Positions 23,521-40,999 of a DNA stretch of 64,000 nt are shown one piece after another (position 1 is the first letter of the stretch; each line of letters begins with the position of its first letter). This DNA is from Limanda limanda (taxonomy: Eukaryota; Chordata; Actinopteri; Pleuronectiformes; Pleuronectidae): assembly GCF_963576545.1 (NCBI RefSeq), contig NC_083648.1:17216436-17280435 (forward strand), written 5' to 3'. The notes beneath the pieces are model-generated. The model had not been told where the DNA came from and ran no database searches. It was given only the letters and a program-made list of their open reading frames with translations. Made by a program: the position numbers and the translations under genes.

Positions 23521-24144
23521 AAGGTGCTTATACACAGTTTTGTGGCTTTTATATTATGTAGAGGTTATTTTGGTCATGTGAAAAGCTTTATCTGAAGTGA
23601 GCCATAAATTTGAAACAAGTCTCTCAACAGTGCTGGGGGGAAAATGTGAATAGTTTTTCAATCCTCACATCATTTCAAGGTAATTCTCATTTAGAAGTAC
23701 TATAGTTAAGTTTGTTCAATAAACTTGACCCCAAATTCATGAGATTGGAGTATTGTTTTAAAACCATAACATGTATCGCTGTGATTATTCTGATAATTTG
23801 ATCTATCACCCTAGCGATTTTGTGAAATGAAGCCTTAATTTCTTTAGTAGCTCTGTAAACTGAAATTACAGTCAATCACCTCTTCACCACAGGTGTATGG
23901 GAAAATTATGAAGAAGAGCACCTCGGACAAACTTGAAACCAACAAACACCTTTTTATTTACTAGTCAGAATTTTGAATTATGACCAAACATGAGGTAAAC
24001 TCCATTGCCGGAGCAGCAAATTTACTTTTGCATATGAAGCAACACGAATGAGTCCATCATCCATACAAGCAGCAATTCATGGATTTCTAACAGTTTCTGA
24101 CACTGTCTGGAAATCTGCAAGATGTATAGAAAATGTGACATGAT
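23521..24144. other. Unassigned sequence between the LINE and UQCRH
   Basis: AT-rich with no supported coding region. It may include more degraded LINE sequence or another old repeat, but I could not assign it. Confidence 0.4.
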
Positions 24145-24150
24145 TTTATT
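24145..24150 (-). terminator. UQCRH: UQCRH polyadenylation signal
   Basis: TTTATT on the plus strand is AATAAA on the UQCRH strand, about 125 bp after its stop codon. Confidence 0.65.
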
Positions 24151-24275
24151 GCAGGGACCCAAGCAAACTTTACATTAATAAACAGGAGAACAATAGTATT
24201 TAGAGCTGTCTGGATTATTTTACAATTTGACCAGATAAATAGTTTCCTGCAGATGGTGGGAAGTGGGCAGGCCGG

Positions 24276-25517
24276 TCATTTCACAACGTGGAACAGCTTG
24301 TGTGATACCTGTAGTGAGAAAGCAGAACAGTTCACATTATCAGTGCGGCATTGATTGTGCTCTTCACAAAACAAGTAATCTGCACTCCGGTCTTTTTATA
24401 ATCTAAATAAAGAGTGTCTCTTCGTGTCCACCCTCACTTACACAATGGTCCCGTGCATGCAGGAAGTCAAAGAGCTCTTCTGTGCATTCCTCCGTCGTGT
24501 TGGACTTGGAGCCGACCCGCGCTTCGCAGACCTCCAGCCGCTCCTTGAGGTGCACACAGTGCTCCGTCTGCTCGCACTTGGCTCGTATCGTTTCTAAAGG
24601 GTCCTGAGACGGACAAGAGAGAAATGTGCTGGATATTATTTATATCGGGGGAAATTAGGCCACGACTTCAACCCAGCTCTTAGTTTGAGCTGCTGATTGC
24701 GAAGGTGATTCAGGAATTTAACAAGTACAATGGATCAAGTACAAATTCTATTTAGTCCCATGATAGTATGCAGATATTCATTTAACCTGAGTGAACTAGT
24801 GCCAAACCACCATGTGTTAAAAATAAAAAAATGTTATACATAAGGCACTGCAACTGTGTATGTGTCTACTGAAGTTCATACTTTCATAGTTTCTGCTTAG
24901 GGAGCTTTGTGTGTATGAAGATAGAGGAGTTCATTTTAACTCCCAATGAAGGTTAATGAATTACACGGAAAACAAACTTACCACCATGTCTTCCTCTTCC
25001 TCCTCTTCTTCCTCCTCCTCTTCAGGTGCATCTTCCTCCTGTTCAGTGGCAACAGAATAAAAAGATGTTTAGTTGGTTGGATGTGAAATGGAAAAATAAA
25101 TGATGCAGCTAAAATTACATTCATAATACAACTCATGGGTTGAACTGTTGTTGACTAGATATTCAAAACCAACATAGTAACAGGAACCATCGCTGACGTG
25201 ATATATGTGTAACAGAGGGGGGCGCTCTCGAGCAGTCATCATAAAAACGAGCCCACTACATCTGGTGACTGAAACTAGAAGCTGATTTGATTCTTTCCTC
25301 GATCGTCAACATGTGCCTCTTCACATTTTACTGAGCTTCTCCCACAGAGATGACACTGAACCGACAGAACTGACCCGGAGTCGGGCTGACGCTACTGCGG
25401 TTGTGTAACTTCGCTTAATACACAGAGTAAAATGGTGATTTAAGGGACATGAAGCGGTGTTTTCATTACCTCTTCGTCGGGGTCGTCGTACGTGATCATC
25501 TTCCTCTCGAACACCAT
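24276..25517 (-). CDS. UQCRH: Cytochrome b-c1 complex subunit 6, hinge protein (4 exons)
   Basis: UQCRH is the acidic hinge subunit of mitochondrial complex III in the intermembrane space; it helps cytochrome c dock with cytochrome c1. Exons in transcript order: 25470-25517, 24982-25038, 24442-24603, 24276-24308, all in phase, giving 99 residues (human about 91). The N-terminus is [16 protein letters not shown]. Exon 2 encodes an almost uninterrupted acidic run, mostly glutamate. The core [12 protein letters not shown] through [14 protein letters not shown] carries cysteines at 45, 51, 61, 75 and 89, including a CX9C pair (51/61) and a CX13C pair (75/89) that form the disulfide-linked helical hairpin. 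It ends [10 protein letters not shown]. The start codon faces NSUN4 across 277 bp. Confidence 0.96.
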
Positions 25518-25794
25518 GATTGCTGCTGTGGAATCCCCGCAGAGGACGGGAGCTGAGCTGCTGCTGCTGGGTGAGGACGTGAGGTCGGAGCGTCGGTCAC
25601 ACAGAGGAAACGGCGAGCAGGGACACCGGAAGTACCCTCCCATTGGTGGAAAAAGGTTACTGACGTGGCTGTAGTCCAATCATGAACCTGCTTTTCGTCT
25701 AAGGCCCACCCCCTCGTGATAGTTCACGCGTGGGGGAACTTTTGTTTTGGGCTGTCGAAGCGGAGTCGGACCCAGTTAACCGTCGCACAGCGTA
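25518..25794. promoter_or_regulatory. Shared divergent promoter of UQCRH and NSUN4
   Basis: Only 277 bp separate the two start codons, so both 5' UTRs and both promoters lie here. The sequence contains ACCGGAAGT (25625-25633), an ETS/GABP (NRF-2) site typical of nuclear genes for mitochondrial proteins, ATTGG (25642-25646), TGACGTGG (25661-25668) and CCAAT (25676-25680). It is moderately rich in CpG and has no TATA box. Confidence 0.75.
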
Positions 25795-28744
<2,950 letters not shown>

Positions 28745-30456
28745 ACTGAGCAACCGATTTGACCCAAAGCCTGTGGACTTCTCGAGTACTGAGCGACACA
28801 GACGCCCCATTATTCTGTTCAACACGTGCAAACTGAAGCACATTTGGCTGCTGACTTATTCTAACATCGGAGTGAACAAAGTCTCCAGTTCATGGACATG
28901 ACTGTGGACACACTGGACAGCTCTGAGCTATTTGTTTTGGACACTTTGGCGACTCATAAACCAAGAGGAATGCCAACTTTCACTTTAGGAGTCCTTGAAT
29001 AGAAAAACATTTTCAACACAATAGAAAAATGATGAGGAATGGAACCAGCTCTGTGGGGTGTATTTTACTTGCAGTTTCATTTTTACCCCATAGGTGGCAA
29101 CGGTAACTAAAGAGTAAAGGCATCCTCTACACTGTTTGTCCACTAGAGGGCACTAAGCACACGTATCTATAGAGGTTCCAGAAACTCCACTTCATACAGC
29201 ATGTGTGTATGTATCAGTTTGTGGAATCACATTAGTGAAACTCACATTTCTGTCAGAATTACCTTCTCTCTTTAAGTCTCCAGTGAAAATGACATTCCAT
29301 GGTAATTCATCAGGTTTGATGGCTTTGCCTGATAATGTAATATTGGGCTGTGTGGAAGGAGGGCGTAATGAACAGGTAATGACGTATTTGACCATTTGGC
29401 TTCTCACATCTGAATCTGTGCAAGTTTCATTATTACTGCTGGATTGACTCCGTTTTGCATCGACATCACCCAGAGGTGAAACGTTTCCTCTTATCAACCT
29501 AATGTGAGCGTTGAGGTGCCTCTTTCTCCATCGCACCGCAGAGGACCCTTTATGTTGTCCTGCCCAGGCAATGTTGCGTGAAAAAGGTGTGTGTTTGTGC
29601 GTGTGTCTAATGAGTCCACCAACCACATCCCACCGTCATTAAGCTGCTCCAAGTGCAGGAGCCGACTCCCATCCCCGTGCAGGGATGGACGCCAGCCATG
29701 CGGCTCCCAGATGAACATTAAAGAGGCAGCAAAGAGCTAAAATAGGACGTCTCGCCCTGTTTTGCCCCTCCGCTTTTTTATTCCACAGATGAGTGCAGAT
29801 AATTTTCTGTGCGATTGTGAGTGATTACTGTATTACTGTGGTAACAGGGGGATGTATCGGGGAATGCAGAGGGAATTAATGACACATAAAAACTATTTTT
29901 GTATTGACTGCTTTCGTCTCCAGGGTCTTGAATGCCTCTTCGCACATCTTGTGATTACCTAAACGTATTGTAAATATGTGTTTCCTATGGGCTCTTACAT
30001 AAATTTACATGTTTTAACACTCAGGAGACGGCAGACTATTGAGATGACTTACTCTCTTTTCTGCCTGTCTATAGACTCGACTGGCTGCCTGCTTTATTAT
30101 TGAATTAGCCAATGAAGCGCTGTGCATTTGCGTCCCCGTGTGTAAGCCTATGTTAGGAAGATGTATGCTGTGTATTAGAAAGATGAATATTATGGATTTA
30201 ACTGCACAACCATGCCACTGTTGTGCTTTCAAATACAAATGTTGCCCTTTTTTCTGTCAATAAAGATGCAACGCACGGTCACAGTCATATATTTTCACCT
30301 CATACAACACAAGCTCCGATGCTGAATGAATGATCTTGTTCTTTTTAGTAATGAGCTCTGTATATTGAAACAGGGACGGCAGGTTATTAAATGACAGAAG
30401 AAAGCGAATGGAACATTTTTAAGGAAATGTCTTTAGTGGGTTATATTACATGTTTC
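28745..30456. other. NSUN4 3' region and intergenic sequence
   Basis: Probably begins with the NSUN4 3' UTR, but no clear AATAAA lies close to the stop; the first good one is near 30259. No other gene is supported. Several short open frames on both strands match nothing I know. Confidence 0.4.
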
Positions 30457-30498
30457 AATGTCGACGATCGCAGGTTAAAACCTGCGATCGTCGACATT
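30457..30498. repeat. 42 bp inverted repeat with 20 bp perfect arms
   Basis: The left arm (30457-30476) contains GTCGACGATCGCAGG. It is followed by 2 bases and then its exact reverse complement (30479-30498). It is rich in CpG, unlike its AT-rich surroundings. Confidence 0.9.
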
Positions 30499-33241
30499 TC
30501 AGTTTTGTGTCTTCAGTGGTTCAGGTGAATTTATGTTTTATTGGGACACACCTGGAGGTAAATGGTGTCTTAGTTATACTGTGTATAAAAACCAGATGCT
30601 TCTGTTTTCATCAAACCCAGGATCATGTCCCAGTCTGTGGTGGGAGAGAGGATTTCACTAGTGGGGGGTCTTTGTTAGAAAAAGCTCTGTGTAGACTCAG
30701 CACAGCAGGATGTGCGCTCGCTCATCTCAGCCACAGGTCAGACAGAAAATGATAAATGGGGTTTGATTTTTTTTCCTGATTACAGAGGTTCCTATTTTCA
30801 AAAACTAATGTATATTTAAGTTTACAGGTATTATTTTCACTAAAAGATGCATTACAGACTGAAGAAGTTCAGAGTAATAAAGAGCAGGAGACATGAGTAA
30901 GTTAAAGTCCTCTCTTCCCCTTTATTCTCTCCGGGTTTTTTTTCCATAATATTTTTTTTCAGTTTTAACACAGATTTAAATCTCACATGTAGAGTTTCAT
31001 GCTCTCGACCTCATACTCTTCTCTAGAAACCAGTTTACAATCTGTCATGATATCATTTGTGTTTTTCATGATACTTTGTTCATGCTGTGTTTGGGCAGAC
31101 TATATATCTAAGTAAATATCTCTTATCTCTTTAAGTCATTTTGGTGCTAAGTTACAACTCAACCAGCAAGTTCTCACTTTGGGTGTACTGGATCTGTATG
31201 ATTTTTGTATAAACCAGTAAAGATGTACGAATATATCTTATGTAAAAATCTAAGTAAAAATAAGCAATTCAAAATTACAAATAAATGTCTTGCAATCTTT
31301 ACTATTAAGTTATGTTTAAAGTATCAAAATTAAAAGCACTCATTTTGCAGAAAGGAGGCTTCTGACATGTTTTTTTAAAAATACAAATAAAATGTTTGTG
31401 TTCAAGATGTATGGTAATGTTGATTTCTTCATATACAAATGTAGTCACATGGTTTCTGACTTAGGGGCTGGTCACCTTAATATGGTTACAAGATAAATCT
31501 GAAGGGTGATGAGATTATTACATATATTTAATCATCGGTTATTTAAAAGGGGAAATCAATTCCATCATCTCACCGATTTTTGAAACATGTTTAATAAGCT
31601 GATTGGTTTGAATCATTAACAGTATATTGTATTTTTCAAACTCAACAATGGTTTAAATGAAAAATCTTAATCACAAAGGAAAGGGTAACAACATTCAGAT
31701 GAATGAAGACAAGATAAGTATAAACTGTACATCTGAAATGTAGTGGCAAAGCATTAAGTTGCATAAAAGTGTGAGGGGGGGAGTATCTCAAAATTGTTCT
31801 TATGTACCTGAATATCTGTAGTTAGTTACTTTACACTACTGTCATTTGCATAATGAAGATTTTTGATTTGTCCGATGTTTGATTGATTATCCCTTCTGCT
31901 TAATATTTCCCCACAGTTTTAAATGCAGTTCCAAGCACAGTCCTGTCCTGTTTTGTGGTTTTCATCTGGCTGCTGCTGCCCTGGGTGCAATGTGAGAAAT
32001 CTACTCCTTTTTTTTGTAGCTACAAATTGCTTGAGGCATTTCCCCTTGTAACTGAAGACTTCCCTTTAAAATTTATTCCAAAAAGCTTGCTACAGCAGAC
32101 ATGTTACTCCGTGAACTGGCTGAGAGCGCTGCCGTTCAGTTTAGTGGGGCCCGCATTGGAAATGCAACCGTAGGTTTAGGCTGCAGACAGATTAAGAAGA
32201 CAGAGAATGGGGGTTTTCTTCTCTCTAAGAAGATTACCCGGGGAGGGGCGAGATGGCAGTCAGAGTGTTTAAGAAAAAAAGGACAAGAAGAAAATGGAAG
32301 ATGAAGTGGAACTAAAGGAGGGTGGCCCAGGATATGCAGTTTAGACACCTGTTGTTTGCCTCTTGATATCACTCCTCTCTTTGTTTTTCCTGCAGTTATC
32401 TCATCTCTCTATCATCCTCTGTGAAGTAGTTAACATATCATATATAAAAGTCAGTTTAAAAAACGCCTCCAGGAAAAGAACAAGGATTGTTGCCATGCCA
32501 ATTTTTTAGAGAAGTTTGGACATCTTCAAGCATAATGTACGAGTTAAATTTCAGCGTGAATGATGGTGTCCAGCCAAGTTTCAGCTTTGTTGCATGTGCA
32601 TGTGCAGCTGTGAGCCTGATTATACTTGCTTCCCTCTGCCTTAAGTTCCTGCTGGTGGTTTCCAGGAGGGCTTTGATGTGTATCTGGGCAATGCACTATT
32701 AGAGGGATTTCCCTGGGCCTGACAGCTCCGAGAATATGCAGTGAAATGGCAATGCCAGTAGGCTAAAAGAATGCTGGAAACAGGATTAGGATCATATTCT
32801 GGCAGACCCTGTCACCTCCTCAATGGGCCAAGGTTTCTAACGCTGGCACTTTTCATTCTCGCAATGGTTAAAACCTTTAAGAGAACCATGGAGAGGAGGG
32901 AGGAAAAAGCTCTGATTGAATGGTACACTGTGATTTTTGTGTGGTGTGGCTTGCTCCTGGGGGCTCTGTGTGTGTAAGTGTGTATGTGTGTGTGTGCGTG
33001 TGTTTGTGCGTGTGTGTTTTGTCTGAGAACGTGTAAAACTTGTCATTTCTATTACAGTCTTATTTACAACATAAAATTGCAATATTTACATGTTTACAAG
33101 TTACTTTTATAAAATGCGTTTTTTTAAGAAGTTAGGGCTACTAGAGTTTTAAAGTATCGGCTGCATAGCTGGGAGTTGTTTGCTTTTTCTTAGGCAGCGG
33201 TTTTCACAGAATTCACATGCTCTCTCACACACACTCATGTT
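30499..33241. other. Intergenic sequence, no genes recognised
   Basis: AT-rich with short open frames only. A GT-rich tract lies at 32968-33020. No homology was recognised. FAAH, which lies between NSUN4 and DMBX1 in human, is not detectable here. Confidence 0.5.
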
Positions 33242-33450
33242 TGTACTTCTATCTTAGTGAGGAAACTTATTGACATAATACTTTCCCTAGCCCCTTACCC
33301 TAACCTTAACTATCCAAACGAAATGCCTAACCCTAAACCTAATTCTAACCCTAAAAACAAATCTTAACCCTCATACAGCCCATTTAAAAAAGTCGGTCAA
33401 AACTCTGTAGGGTCTATCTTTAAAGTGGTCCTCACAAAGATATAAGTACA
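33242..33450. mobile_element. MITE-like element with telomere-like core, inserted in a CA-rich tract
   Basis: TGTACTTCTATCTTAGTGAG at the left end (from 33242) is mirrored at the right by TCCTCACAAAGATATAAGTA (33429 onward), with two or three mismatches. Between them lie repeated CCCTAA-type words (33291-33370). CA-rich sequence flanks both sides. I recall this as a common fish repeat, which supports mobility, but its superfamily is unknown. Confidence 0.65.
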
Positions 33451-34210
33451 CACAAACACACACACACAGGCACACATGTCATCACTTGCTTAAAGGAAAG
33501 TAGATGGAGATGAGTGGCGGTCCATAAATAGGTGGTTATGGCATCAGTGGTGAATATACAGCCCTGAGTGTTAGAGATGGAAGCACCTGATCCAGCACCG
33601 ACGGCTCAACACACTTGACCCTGCAGCAGTACAATATAGCAATCCGTGTTCAACCCCCAGGGTGTGTGTGTGCGTGTGTGTGTTTTGGGGGATGGGTGGT
33701 GAGAAAAGAGAGAACATTTAGAACAAGAATATTGTGTTATGTTCTCTGCTCCTCGGCCCCATGGGAGGAAATCCTGCTGTGTAGCTGGACAGATTCCTCC
33801 CCTGGATAACAAGGACATTCACTCCGACTGCATATCAACACCACAATCTTATCAGTCATACAATCGGGATGCCCTTGGCCGAGGACACACACACACACAC
33901 ACATGTATGTGGTGTAATAAAACACAACAAGGTTAGGGTGAGGTGTTACATCCACATTAACGCTGCTAATCTGGTGAGATCATTATCCCCTTCTATCCGA
34001 TTTTTGGAAAGCGCTCATTCATAACGGTCGGATTGTGCCTCAGTGCAGCGGCCGGCACCGGCTGCATTTGTTATTTACACACACCGAGGGGCAAATATAT
34101 GTAAGAGGCCATTTCAATTAGCAGCAGAGCAAAGTCACACAGACAGAATGTAAAGTTTTACTGCGGGAAGAGCAAGGGCATGTTTTGGAGGATATGGAAG
34201 AGATGTCCAA

Positions 34211-34288
34211 GTGTTTGTGTGTGTGTGTGTGTGAGTGTGCGTGTGTGTGTGTCTGTGTCAGTGTCTGTGTGTGCATGTGTGTGTGTAG
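34211..34288 (+). repeat. Imperfect (GT)n microsatellite
   Basis: About 78 bp of GT repeats with scattered substitutions. It produces long spurious threonine/histidine-rich open frames on the minus strand. Confidence 0.9.
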
Positions 34289-34810
34289 GAGCACAGTTGG
34301 GTGGGGGTCTGTGCGTTTTGACAAACCATGCTGTTAAAGATATAATAGCAGCATAATCACCGCCCCGGGCCGTCATTCTTCAGGATAATGGCCTGCTTAT
34401 TCATTGGGGATGGCTTATGTCTCCACGCAGCTTTTTATTTTTCAGATTACGTTGGTCTTTTTCTGTCCCTCTTAGGCTCCTAATAACTCACGTTTATTTT
34501 TTTCCTGTAATTTTTCTTTTAATTTTACCTTTTCCCCACCTTTTAGTTGTTCTTGATTTCCTCGTCCCCGTCACCCTTTCTTCTGTTATTTCCTTTTTGA
34601 GGCAGAAGAAAAGCTGGACTGATATCACTGTAAATATATAGCTTTGTATTATATTTCACTTTCGTTTTACATCTACTTTGTTTATGTAAAAAATTTGTTT
34701 AAACTAAGTTCTTCATATACATTCGATCAATAGCTTTTCTTTGCTTAATACTCTAAAATATACCATGAAATGTTGCATTCATGCTGTTAAATTGATTTTA
34801 ACTATGCATC

Positions 34811-35092
34811 TAGGGCTGGGCAATAAAACATAATTATATTAATTAACAATATAACAAAAGAACAATCTGATATAATGCTTATATGCTTCATTTGTAAAAG
34901 GTTTTGCTGTTTTGTAAGTGTTGGTCATTCTCTGCCCATAAAGAAGACTTTCAAACCCCAGCCTTCTCTCAGGCTCAAAAATCTGTCGTAAAGCCTATAA
35001 GGAATAATAATTATTATAATAATAATAATCAATATCGACCGATATGAGAGTTTTTATCGTGATATTATTTTAGCCCATATCGTCACCCATGT
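34811..35092. mobile_element. MITE-like GGGCTGGGCAATA repeat
   Basis: The left end TAGGGCTGGGCAATAAAACA is loosely inverted at the right end (TTTAGCCCATATCGTCACCC), with ATATCGACCGATATGAGAG and ATCGTGATATTATT inside. This GGGCTGGGCRATA family is a well-known vertebrate repeat. This copy is degenerate and has an internal ATT-repeat expansion near 35015. Confidence 0.55.
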
Positions 35093-35959
35093 CAGTTTGT
35101 TGCCGATCCACCAAATATCCAGCACAGACAGAGAACTCTTCCATATAAACATCTCCAAGCAATGTTTTTATTTAATGATAATTTTACAACAACACTAGGT
35201 CAAGTCTACATCGTTAGGGAGGAGAAAAAGGAAACAACACTGCTGATGGTCCGATCACTTTCTCCTCCATCATAAATCTATCTACCACTGGACCGAGTAG
35301 TTTGACAGAGACAGTCGAGGGGGGGTGGGGGGGGACAGCATTAGAATAAGGGCAACAACGGAACTCAAATAGAGTCAAGACAGCAGTACACAGAGGACTC
35401 GGGTCAATTATTCACTGAAATCTCTTCACCTTCTTTGACTTCAGGCTTTTTTCTCTCTGGATTGATTGCAAACTGCAGAGGGTGGCGGTTTTCCAACGAC
35501 CCAGATTTGTTCCACTGCTTCTTTTAAGTCAATTCCAGAGGAAAAAAAAACAACTGAACACCTATAAAATATTAATTCAACCCAGGATCTGTACACAGAC
35601 AACCAAGAGAGGAGGCATGAACAGGGGCCGCTGCTGCCGGTGGGCTCAGCAAATACAATCGTACAATCTGACAGCTAAATGAGTTTTATCTGAGTCCATT
35701 ATCCACTATACAACATAATAGGAACTTTACAATTATACCCTACCAGTAAACATTAATAGATAAACTTTTTTGTACTTTACATATTAAAATAATGTGCTTT
35801 TTTTTCATATGAAGACTTAACTTGCCAGAACGCATGAACAGAAAACATCAGAGACGCGTGGGATTCTCCTCATCAAGTGCTAACAGTCAAGCTGCATGTT
35901 TCCTCAAGAGAATATTAAGGCTAGAATAGCGGCTGAGAAAATACGAGTCCGGTCAGCAT

Positions 35960-36360
35960 TTATCTAATCGTCCAAATATGTTGAGCATATCATTGTGAAT
36001 TCAATGGAAATTGATTTCCAATTGATGTCAATCACGTTGCTACTTTAACTGTTTAACGTGGGGACCTTTTGAATTTATAAAGGCCGCTTTAAATGCTATG
36101 CATGTTCATAATTGCATTCGCCCCAGCTCCCTCAGCCCAGGGCAATATGTAATTAAAAGCTTTGATCATTTTCATTTTCTCATCATCAAGCCAGCCTCTG
36201 TGCAAAGTGGCATATTACTGGCCATTAAACTGGTAAATTAGTCACGTTTAATTATGCTGTTGAGGACAACATGGCTCTGGTTTATTTTTATGTAGGTGCT
36301 GTTATGTAGTACATGCTATGTACATAACCACGTTTCTTAATTGAAAAGTCAATGGTCTTT
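35960..36360. promoter_or_regulatory. Candidate conserved non-coding element downstream of DMBX1
   Basis: Simple-repeat-free, balanced sequence dense in homeodomain-, SOX- and POU-type words (ATTGATTTCCAATTGATG, TGCTATGCATGTTCATAATT, GTAATTAAAAGC, GTTTAATTATGC). It lies about 600 bp beyond the DMBX1 stop codon on its 3' side. Regulatory function is inference from texture and position. Confidence 0.35.
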
Positions 36361-36977
36361 TGACAGAAATGGTCTCTTTGCTGCGTGAGTGATACCTTTT
36401 TTTCTTTTCCTCCTGGCCAACAAACATTATTCCTCCAAAAGTGCCTCATTCATTCACATTATTCTTGTAAACATTGTTTGCATTGTCTTTTAAGTTGAGT
36501 GCATCCTTCGTCAGCTGTTCACATTATCTTTTTTATATTATTTCAGGCGTTGTGAAGGTCCAACTTAGCACGTCTGTTGGAAGCGTCGTCATGAGTCAGG
36601 AATATGGTTTGTCCTGTGAATTTGGGACATTCACTTGATCCGCTGCATCTAATTCATGCAATGTTCAGTATCTTCTGGGTTTTTCTTTTCCAAAGGATGT
36701 GGGATACTTTGGGATCTTGAGCTGCAGTAGAAGCTGAGAGGAGTCGATAAGGTCATGAAAGTCTGGTTTGTCTTTGAAAGATGTTTCAGTTCTGTAGGTC
36801 CAGTGCATGTTGGTTTAATTGTGGAACATCTCTGCATGTCCTGTGTCCATCTGCTTTAGTAGGGGTCAGTGCGGCTCCTCAAGGCCGATCACAGTCACAG
36901 AGACACGCAGTGGGATGTGATGATGTGTGGGCCGATGCTGAGGTCGCGTTTACATTGTCCTCCGTACAGTCTGATTC

Positions 36978-39184
<2,207 letters not shown>

Positions 39185-39489
39185 CTGCGGAGGACAAGGG
39201 GGAGGAGGGGGAGAAGGGGATGTTGATTTCAGAGCTGAAGAAACAGTGATTCATATTTTTTAAGAGACATCTTGACTTTTAAGGGATGGACGCTCATGGA
39301 CACGCTGTGACCAGTGGTGATCCCCAACCCACTCCCTTTCCCTCCAGTTGTGTTAAGACATAAAAAACACAAAAATAAAACAACACACTTATGTAAAGTC
39401 TATGATGAAGTGATATGAATCACACACCAGCTTTCCTTTCTTTTTATGACAGCAGGTTCATGCGCTCAAGGGCCAACAGATTTAATGTG

Positions 39490-39780
39490 CACACTCAGAC
39501 AAAAGTGTTATCCATTAACATCCAATTATCACTGTGTTCATGCCATTAATTATACAAAATACTTTAAATTGGGGTAATTATCAGTGGCTCCCATAATGAA
39601 CCGAGACGGATGCGTTATTCATGAATTTATTCACGTGTCGCGGTGATCCCGCATGAAGCCAAATCCCCGCAGAAAACGATGCTTTGACAGATCAACGCTT
39701 TGATGAAATGTGTGTTGGGAAATGATACAAGGAGATTTGTTCCGGGTCTCGGTGGCAAAACCTGTAACCAGATAGATTAT
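39490..39780. promoter_or_regulatory. Candidate conserved element in DMBX1 5' intron
   Basis: Dense in homeodomain-like cores (CATCCAATTATCAC, GCCATTAATTATAC, GGGTAATTATCAGTGG, ATTCATGAATTTATTC) and free of simple repeats. Located a few hundred bases upstream of the first coding exon. Function inferred. Confidence 0.35.
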
Positions 39781-40566
39781 TTTTTAATGTGCTGCTGTTC
39801 AATTATAACTCTATTGACTCTATTTAGATATTTAGACTTAACATTTATTTTGGCCTTTTTATAAACCCCAACAGAGACCTGAACATGTAATATTCTTCCA
39901 CCGACACAGATTCATTTCTTTGAGGGAACATATCCATGTCCGAGTCTTTTTAAAAGGCAGCAATATCCAAAACTCTCATTTTGTAGCCTAGTTCTCCTTC
40001 ACGGCCGAGACTTTCATAGATGAACCGCTGGAGGACACGATTAGATATGTATTAGCAGAGAGGAGGGGGGGGGGGGCAGGACATCTCTGCGGCCCAAACA
40101 CTTATTATAACTATTACAGAGAGACCACAGGGAGGAGGAGATATAAATATTGTGTGTGACATGCTGCTCCTCAGCCAGGGATCTGCAAGTTATGGACCTA
40201 AACAGACAAACTTGTAAAAAATATTTGCATCACAAGTTTAAGGTTGTAATTTTACCTCTTTTGTTTAACCATCATTTATTTATTTTCTAATTTGGTCCGT
40301 TTTTATAAAAGTAATTGAGTCTAGATTCAAAAAGGTCACACAGTTATATATTTGAAATGGTTGAAATGTTATAAATATAGATATTGAGTACAGATATTGG
40401 TTAAAGGCTAATTTGGCATTTGTTTAATGTTCATTTTACCAGGGACAATTATTTATTATACAATAATATAACAATATAATATACAGCTTATCATAGGTTG
40501 GCATATTTTGATCATCAAGACTTGATTATTAAACTGAGAGGTCAACTAAAAGCATTTGTTCCTGCA

Positions 40567-40618
40567 TATTATTATTATAATTATTATTATTATTATTATT
40601 ATCATTATTATTATTATT
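40567..40618 (+). repeat. (ATT)n microsatellite
   Basis: About 50 bp of ATT repeats with two interruptions, in the DMBX1 5' intron. Confidence 0.9.
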
Positions 40619-40716
40619 GCAGGCCATTTAAACCAATTTAAACAGGCTAAGAGAGAAGAAGTACTGGGTGGTCTTTCTTGTAAAAGGCAGTTTTAGTGCG
40701 GTGCATGAACCGTGAG

Positions 40717-40718
<2 letters not shown>

Positions 40719-40761
<43 letters not shown>
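40719..40761 (+). repeat. (TG)n microsatellite ending in GCGCGC
   Basis: About 21 TG units run into CGCGCCCGTCCGTGTG, an alternating purine-pyrimidine tract able to form Z-DNA. Confidence 0.9.
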
Positions 40762-40765
<4 letters not shown>

Positions 40766-40925
40766 CCGTCCGTGTGTGCCCGCAGTGCCCATTCCCAGCC
40801 TATTAAGTGGCTGCGGCGGCTGATGAATGTGATCAGAGGGCAGTGGGGAATAGTTTAATTCGCCGGGACAGAAGGTGCTTCGCTAAACATTTACTTTACT
40901 CCCCCAAGTATTTGAGTTGAATGGA

Positions 40926-40992
40926 GCCCCACCCCCCCCCCCACCCCACCCGGCCGCCCCGTCCCCCCGCTGCCCCCCCCCCCTCTCTCTGG
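40926..40992. repeat. C-rich tract with G-quadruplex/i-motif potential
   Basis: More than five runs of four or more C occur within 67 bp, including runs of about ten near 40932 and 40974. The minus (DMBX1 transcript) strand is correspondingly G-rich. Confidence 0.75.
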
Positions 40993-40999
40993 CGGCCTC

